From the NCBI GenBank assembly GCA_024305745.1, contig JAHRBS010000012.1, positions 1,183,001 through 1,247,000 of the forward strand: a stretch of 64,000 nt of DNA, in the 5' to 3' direction. Of the stretch, positions 58,622-64,000 are shown piece by piece (the first letter of the stretch is position 1; each line of letters begins with the position of its first letter). The notes under the pieces were generated by a model. That model had not been told where the DNA came from, did no database searches, and saw nothing but the letters and a program-made list of their open reading frames with translations. The position numbers and the translations under genes were made by a program. The stretch is from Polyporus tsugae (lineage: Eukaryota; Basidiomycota; Agaricomycetes; Polyporales; Polyporaceae).

Positions 58622-60928
58622 TTAAACCCTCGCTTTCGTGTCCACAGGTTTCTCTGACCCAATGGTAGGGTTGCCATTCCCCGTCTGGGCTTCAGTATCT
58701 CCCGCTCTGGGGGTCAGTTCGTCCTCCTCGGATTTCTTTGTTCCCGACTTGCGACCCAAATCGGCAGGTTCAGCGGTGAGCGAAAACAGAAGCCCGACTG
58801 CAACGAAAGGCGTGGTGGCGATCATCATGGTGCTGAATGCCTTCCCGTAAGAGCGCGATGCGAAATCTTGGATATCGGGCGGTAGCGAGTGAAGCCCACT
58901 CAGCCCGTTCAGTTGGCCGATGTACTGTCAAGTCCCACTCAGCCACCGACAACCGTGGGCTAAGAAAAGAGGGGGGGGGACGCACCGGGGCTGCAGCTGG
59001 ATCCGCCAGCATGTTCTTCCGGAAGACATTGTTGATGATAGACCCCTGCATTGCAACGCCAACGATTCCTCCCAGCGACTTGCTCCACATGGTCATCGTT
59101 GTCACACTTGCGAGCAACTCCTTCGCGACCTTGCTCTGGGCGGACACTGTGTTGGTCTGGGCGATAAAGCCAACGCCGGCACCGCTTAGGGCGAGGAAGA
59201 CATATTCGACAGCGCGTGGGAGTGTGCCGTTGAGCATGATCAGGAGACCGTTCGCGATGGTGTTGACGACTCCGCCAGCCCACATCCAGGGTCGTGTCCG
59301 ACCGGTCCAGGACATGAGATATCCGACCAAGGTCGAGAAAATCACGATTGTGCCCACGCTTTGCAGAACGTAAGCTCGTAATGCTGCAGTGACATTTGGC
59401 ATCAAATATGACTCACTAAGGGAGAATCTCCAGCCCAGAGACAAGCTGGTTGTCGCCGCGCACCAGTTGGTAATAGGACGGGATGTAGGCGGACAGCCCG
59501 TACATCGATCTGAAGGAAATATTTATGAGTATGAGAAAGGATTTTGACTGAAAATGCTACTTGCACCGAGGAGAAGAAGTAGTTGCCGGTCGATGCCACC
59601 ACGTTGCGGACCCTGAACATCTCGAGGGGAATGACCGGAAACCGTGGGATGTAGATCTCGTAAAGGATGTACACCGGGAGGAGGACGGACCCCACAACGA
59701 GCAATGCGATGATAACCGGACTGTTCCAAGCGAAGATCGTGCCGCCCCAAGTGACGGCCATGCACAGGGTGACGACGCATACAGCGATGAGAATGATCCC
59801 GCCAAAGTCGACATCCTTGAATGATACCCCTGGACGTTTCCTGTTGGGTATTTTCTTTACGAAGAGGAGAAGGATGGCAAGGGCGGGGGCCGACAGGATG
59901 AGATTGATCCAGAAGCACCACCGCCAATTGAAGCGAGTAAAGATGCCCCCAAGTACCTGAGGACGCCACAGTCGTCAGCTACTTATGATCACGCTAGGTC
60001 TCAAGGTAGATAATTGACGGTGCTTACCGGGCCTAAGACAGTTGCGATGGCCGTGCGCGCATACATGGCGCCGACGAACTTGCCGCGATCCCGAAGGGGT
60101 ACCATCTGACTGATAACGATCATGCAGACCACCTACCAACGTTGTCAGTCACCGTGTGGTGTCCCAAATACAATGGCGTACAAGGAGTCCTGCGGCTCCA
60201 ATTCCTGGGTAGCAAGACGTTAGACACGATGAACCGAGAGACAACTATGTGATAGCCGCACCGGCGATGGCTCTCCCACAGCAGAACCAGATGAAGTCTG
60301 TGGCGACGGCGCAGAAGAGGGATCCTATGTCGAAGACGGCGATGGAGATGAAGAGCATGAGCCTTGACCCGTACAAATCGGTCCCACGACCGAAGATGGG
60401 TTGGAACACGGTGGAAGTGAGCAGATACGCCAGTGATATCCCTAAAACGAGTCAGTAACACCCCTGTTCTCCCGGTTGACGCACGCACAGCTCTGCTGGG
60501 GCAAGGCATTGTACTGGGATGCGATCGTGGGCATCGCGGTAGAAATAATGGTTTGGTCGAGTGAGCCCAAGAACGCTGCAACAGAGAGACTTCACGGGCG
60601 TTAGAAGAATGTCCAGTAATGAGTAGAAGTCGAACACGCACGCGAAGAACACCAATTGGATCTCTCTGGTCGACAAGGGTTTCGGGGACTCTTCGGATGC
60701 ATTCATTTCCGTTCCCGTAAGCCCTTGCTTCTCTGCATCGTCGACCGGGGCATGAATCGCCTTCCCTTCCTCTGAGTCGATATTTGTGCTCGAGCGTGTA
60801 GAGAGCGGCTGGAGGTGCGGTGAGTCTGGAATTTCGGGGTTCGTCTTTTCATCGTGAGGAGCAGCGGATCGAGCTGAAGGGTCGGTTACGGGTTGTTCGG
60901 ATGTGTCTAACATTGGCGAAGGCTGCAT
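58622..60928 (-). CDS. MFS drug:H+ antiporter-type transporter (DHA2, 14 spans)
   Basis: A long hydrophilic N-terminus (MQPSPMLDTSEQPVTDPSAR, about 90 residues) precedes the first span. Recognisable motifs: AFLGSLDQTIISTAMPTIAS (motif D1, with LDxTI), then FGRGTDLYGSR (motif A region), the block GGIFTRFNWRWCFWINLI typical of 14-span DHA2 proteins, and later GAGVGFIAQTNTVSAQSKVA and SKSLGGIVGVAMQGSIINNV. The C-terminal tail after the last span is charged (TKKSEEDELTPR). Six or more introns interrupt it. The family exports toxins, drugs or amino acids at the plasma membrane or vacuole; the cargo is unknown. It stands alone, with no biosynthetic cluster around it. The start is the first ATG before the acidic N-terminal tail. 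Confidence 0.9.
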
Positions 60929-62488
60929 GGTGTGAGTCCGTTTCGATGGTTCAGCAGTGTGGGGATGACACTCACCGCGTCTCTTGCTATTATGTTATGA
61001 TCGTATTCTTCCAAGTGGCGAGTAAAGCGCTGGTGTACAATTGTATCCTTAAGTAAGAAAACCGGAAGAGTGCGCGAGTAATGTTGGTCTGGATGAGTGT
61101 ATAACGAAGGAAAGCGTTTCTTTACATAGGCGAGGCACATATATGTAGTTGAACGGTGTCCGCGGCATAGCACTGTCAGACCAGAACACTCAGCAATCGG
61201 AATTGACGCTCGCTCGAGTGTGCCCACTATGTCTTAAGCTGTCTAGTTGTCAGGTTCGGTCTATAAAAACGACTTGTGATATACTCACGTTGTCAGCTAC
61301 AGGCAAGCGGGACCGCTACCCGGGAATGTCTCGTCCTGCTGCGGTGCGAAGTGGGTTTGAGGATGGAAGCAGTCGACCAAGCTATCCTCGATTCCATTAG
61401 CGGGGCTTATCGGCAGGAAGGCTCATTGAAGCGTGAGTCATGCCGTCACGGACTCGGGATCATGGCGCAAGATCTGGGACGACTCCATCTCAACCTTCGG
61501 GTGTGGTGAGGTTGAAACGGGACGACATTGGACGGCACCGACGTCCCATCTTCGCTCTACTGCGGGTTGCCGCCGACTGATAAGCTTCGGAGGAACGGCG
61601 CTATTTTCGCTACGTCGTTTCATGGGGATACCGAGGCAAAAGCACTCAAGGTCATCGCTGGTCTCCGCCCACATTCGCACCAGCTCTACTGGAACGAACA
61701 TTATTTTAACACGCGAAATGAAATTATAACGTACCCAATGCTTCAGAAACTACGGAGGTAACTGCTACCTGTGCTCTGAGAGCGTCCGAGAGTGAAACCA
61801 AGTATCTGCTCGTCTTGGCAACGGATGGGATTGGCACAGATATCCAATGCGCTCGAGAACAGCGTGGTATAGAGACAATCTCGGAGCGCTGTCGCCGAGA
61901 TCAAATACGAGCAGTAAGCGTGGATGAGTGGAACTTACTTCGATCTTCAATGCTATCTGGAAAACCAGGGGCGGTGAGACGCAACAGAGCGTCACGCGGC
62001 ACGCTCATGGGGTATTCCTGGCTTGAAATTCAGTAGGACGCCTTGCGTACGTACTGTCGAGAAGAGAGCATCAGCAAAGGTAAACGGTCGATTACACGCG
62101 CGCTCACTCATTAGGATAGAAGTCGGACGTGTATCCGGAAAGTTTCAAGTCTCTTTGACATGGGTGTCGCACTGGGTGAGTCCGGCCGATGGTGTGATGA
62201 TCGGAGCACAGGTCGGAGGGTGTTGCATTCCGCCGATGCTACACCAAAATGGCTCGTCGCAGTTCGAAGGGATCTTCACAGGATTGTAAGGAGGGGAGCT
62301 CGGCAGGATACTTACCGTTAAGTACGACGAGAACACTGCGGCGTGAGTGAGTGCAAGCAGTGGCACGATTCGAGGCCACTCCGAGTCGATCGGGATTCGG
62401 CAAATGCCGAGAGCAATGCCATCACGTGATAGAGACGCGGTTCGCGACGCGGTCGCAAAGTTGAACATGGACCTCGACCCCCACGACG
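60929..62488. other. Intergenic, divergent
   Basis: 1.56 kb between the MFS gene and the PRC1-like gene. Plus-strand frames at 61276-62040 show no domain and no clear exon chain. Confidence 0.4.
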
Positions 62489-64000
62489 ATGGCGAATGCC
62501 ACCATGTCCACGACAATAACGTCCCTCTTGAACTCCCTACATACACATCTACAGTCTCAGACACAACTGCTTCCCACTCTCCACGCTCAGCTTGGCTTGC
62601 CCCCAACCGCTCTCCACGACGAACTATCTGCACTGCAACAACAGCTCACCCAATGCATCGAGGGCCAGATTGACTTGCGGCGTAAGCAGGTACACGAGTG
62701 GATGGAGAAATGCGGTACAGTGGAGGAGGACTGTTTGCGATATGGGAATGCTCTAGGCGGCCACCTCAAGTCATCAGGTTCGAGCGTAGGCGATATCAGG
62801 AAGGAGCAGGTTCTTCCCCGCCGTTTCGACCTCATTTCCGATTTCCAAGAAAAGTTACGACAAGTGAGTAACCTCTCTGTAATACAACATCGAGTTCTGG
62901 CATCTGCCCCTTCCTATCTGTCGCAAGTCGCCCTGGTAGCCGCTCGCCAGTAGAGCGGCTGGCTGGTTTGCAACGTTGTTCGGATCTCGTACTAGAGACA
63001 CCGGATTGCTGATTCAGTCGATCTAGCAATACCACACGAAGTTGGAGCAACTTCTGAACCTCACAAGTAGACTATCTTCCCTAGCGAATACCCTTGGTCG
63101 CGATTTCTACTCGTCTGACATCCTCGAGCCTGCTCCCGCTGTCGGTGAAGACGAGTACGACTCGACATCCCACCGAGACGTGACACCAGACCGCTTTTCC
63201 AAGTTGGAGAAGGAGTTGGTACGCGGAAAGGGTGAAATCGTGAGTACTGCTGTTAACTTGGGAGCCTGCAGATCCCTGACAATTCATCAGGCCAAGCGAC
63301 TACACCAACTCTCGGCCAACTTCGTCCAAATAGATTGGTTATATACGGAACTGGGAATCACACCTCCCTCCTTAGATGACTTGCCTAGCGCCTCTTCTTC
63401 CACCCTGCGCCTTCCTCCCCTTCCTCGCCCAGGCTCATCGTGCGGCAACAGAGCCATCAATTCAGACCCATTCCTTTCCACTTCAATGTCCATTCCTATG
63501 TCCACCCCAACACCCGCATCCCGCCTCAAGCCTATCACTCCACTCCTGTTCATGTCCGATGACACCCCACACGCCACCGAGGCCGATCACCAACGGGTCT
63601 TCGCGAAGTTTGTTGCCCGGATGGAGGAACTTTCTGACGAGGATCTCCCGGACTCAAACATCGCAATCGGTCTGGAGGGTGTTGAGCCGACGCCAGCGCT
63701 GATGGCTTGGGCGGAAGCCACTCGCACGGACCTTGAAGAAACCAAGAAACGGCGTGAGGCGCACATTCAGACGATGTACGACCAGCTCGAGGCGCTTTGG
63801 CGACGGCTCGGCGTGACAGATGTAGATATGGATGCGTTCGTGGAAGCGCAGCGTGGAACCACCGACGTTACCATCAAAGCGTACGAAGAGGAGCTGGAGC
63901 GCATGCTCGAACTTAAGCGCGAGCGCATGGGCACATTCATTGAGAACGCTCGAACAGAGATCACGAAGTTGTGGGATGACCTCATGGTGGGCGAGGAGGA
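62489..64000 (+). CDS. ASE1: Ase1/PRC1/MAP65-family microtubule bundler (5' part)
   Basis: Crosslinks antiparallel microtubules in the spindle midzone. The gene runs off the right edge. Exons 62489-62863, 63027-63239 and 63291 onwards are joined in frame. The N-terminal dimerisation region is a coiled coil (LNSLHTHLQSQTQLLPTLHA, then LSALQQQLTQCIEGQIDLRR, HEWMEKCGTVEEDCL). Later, LEKELVRGKGEI is spliced to AKRLHQLSANFVQIDWLYTE and LGI. A Ser/Pro-rich insert of about 60 residues follows, then EATRTDLEETKKRREAHIQT, MYDQLEALWRRLGV and ARTEITKLWDDLMVGEEE. The repeated LW+L segments (LEALWRRLGV, ITKLWDDLM) are the family hallmark at the spectrin-like domain. The start may be ATG 62489 or 62504. 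The Ser/Pro insert may be a Cdk target region, which is inference. The microtubule-binding domain itself lies beyond the window. Confidence 0.9.

Overview
The window is nuclear DNA of a filamentous basidiomycete, most likely a wood- or litter-decay agaricomycete of the Polyporales type. Evidence: dense short introns (about 50-70 bp, GT..AG), class I hydrophobins, a secreted GH12 glucanase, CPL1-like and Kre9/Knh1-like secreted proteins, and two Cyt-like (volvatoxin-type) proteins. The species cannot be fixed from the sequence alone. I saw no transposon, CRISPR, rRNA or convincing tRNA.

Layout. 1-14 kb is a secretome block: a CPL1-like protein, four class I hydrophobins (two minus, two plus strand) with the same intron plan, a small GFA/CENP-V-fold gene inside the hydrophobin group, and a GH12 endoglucanase. 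14-17 kb is gene-poor. 17-25 kb holds a four-span membrane protein, three Kre9/Knh1-like Ser/Thr-rich surface proteins and a medium-chain dehydrogenase. 25-31 kb has a stand-alone hydantoinase-B/5-oxoprolinase-type protein, a UBR7-like ubiquitin ligase and a Lys/Ala-rich chromosomal protein with an HMGN-like motif. 31.8-39.2 kb is the whole catalytic subunit of DNA polymerase epsilon. 39.6-40.7 kb is a decayed short-chain dehydrogenase. 41-45 kb has glucosamine-6-phosphate N-acetyltransferase and a head-to-head pair of Cyt-like toxin paralogues. 45.8-50.2 kb is an assimilatory nitrate reductase whose upstream region is rich in GATA sites. 51-64 kb has a beta-propeller lactonase, ribosomal protein eL24, a UbiA-like membrane protein, a DHA2-type MFS transporter and the 5' part of an Ase1/PRC1/MAP65 protein.

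How it fits together. Core housekeeping genes (POL2, eL24, GNA1, PRC1, UBR7) alternate with lineage-specific secreted genes. GNA1 feeds chitin precursor supply, and the Kre9-like and hydrophobin genes act at the wall and its outer surface, but nothing shows that they are co-regulated. Exon joins were placed by hand from GT..AG sites, reading frame and family resemblance. Gene ends are firm for the well-conserved genes and tentative where stated.
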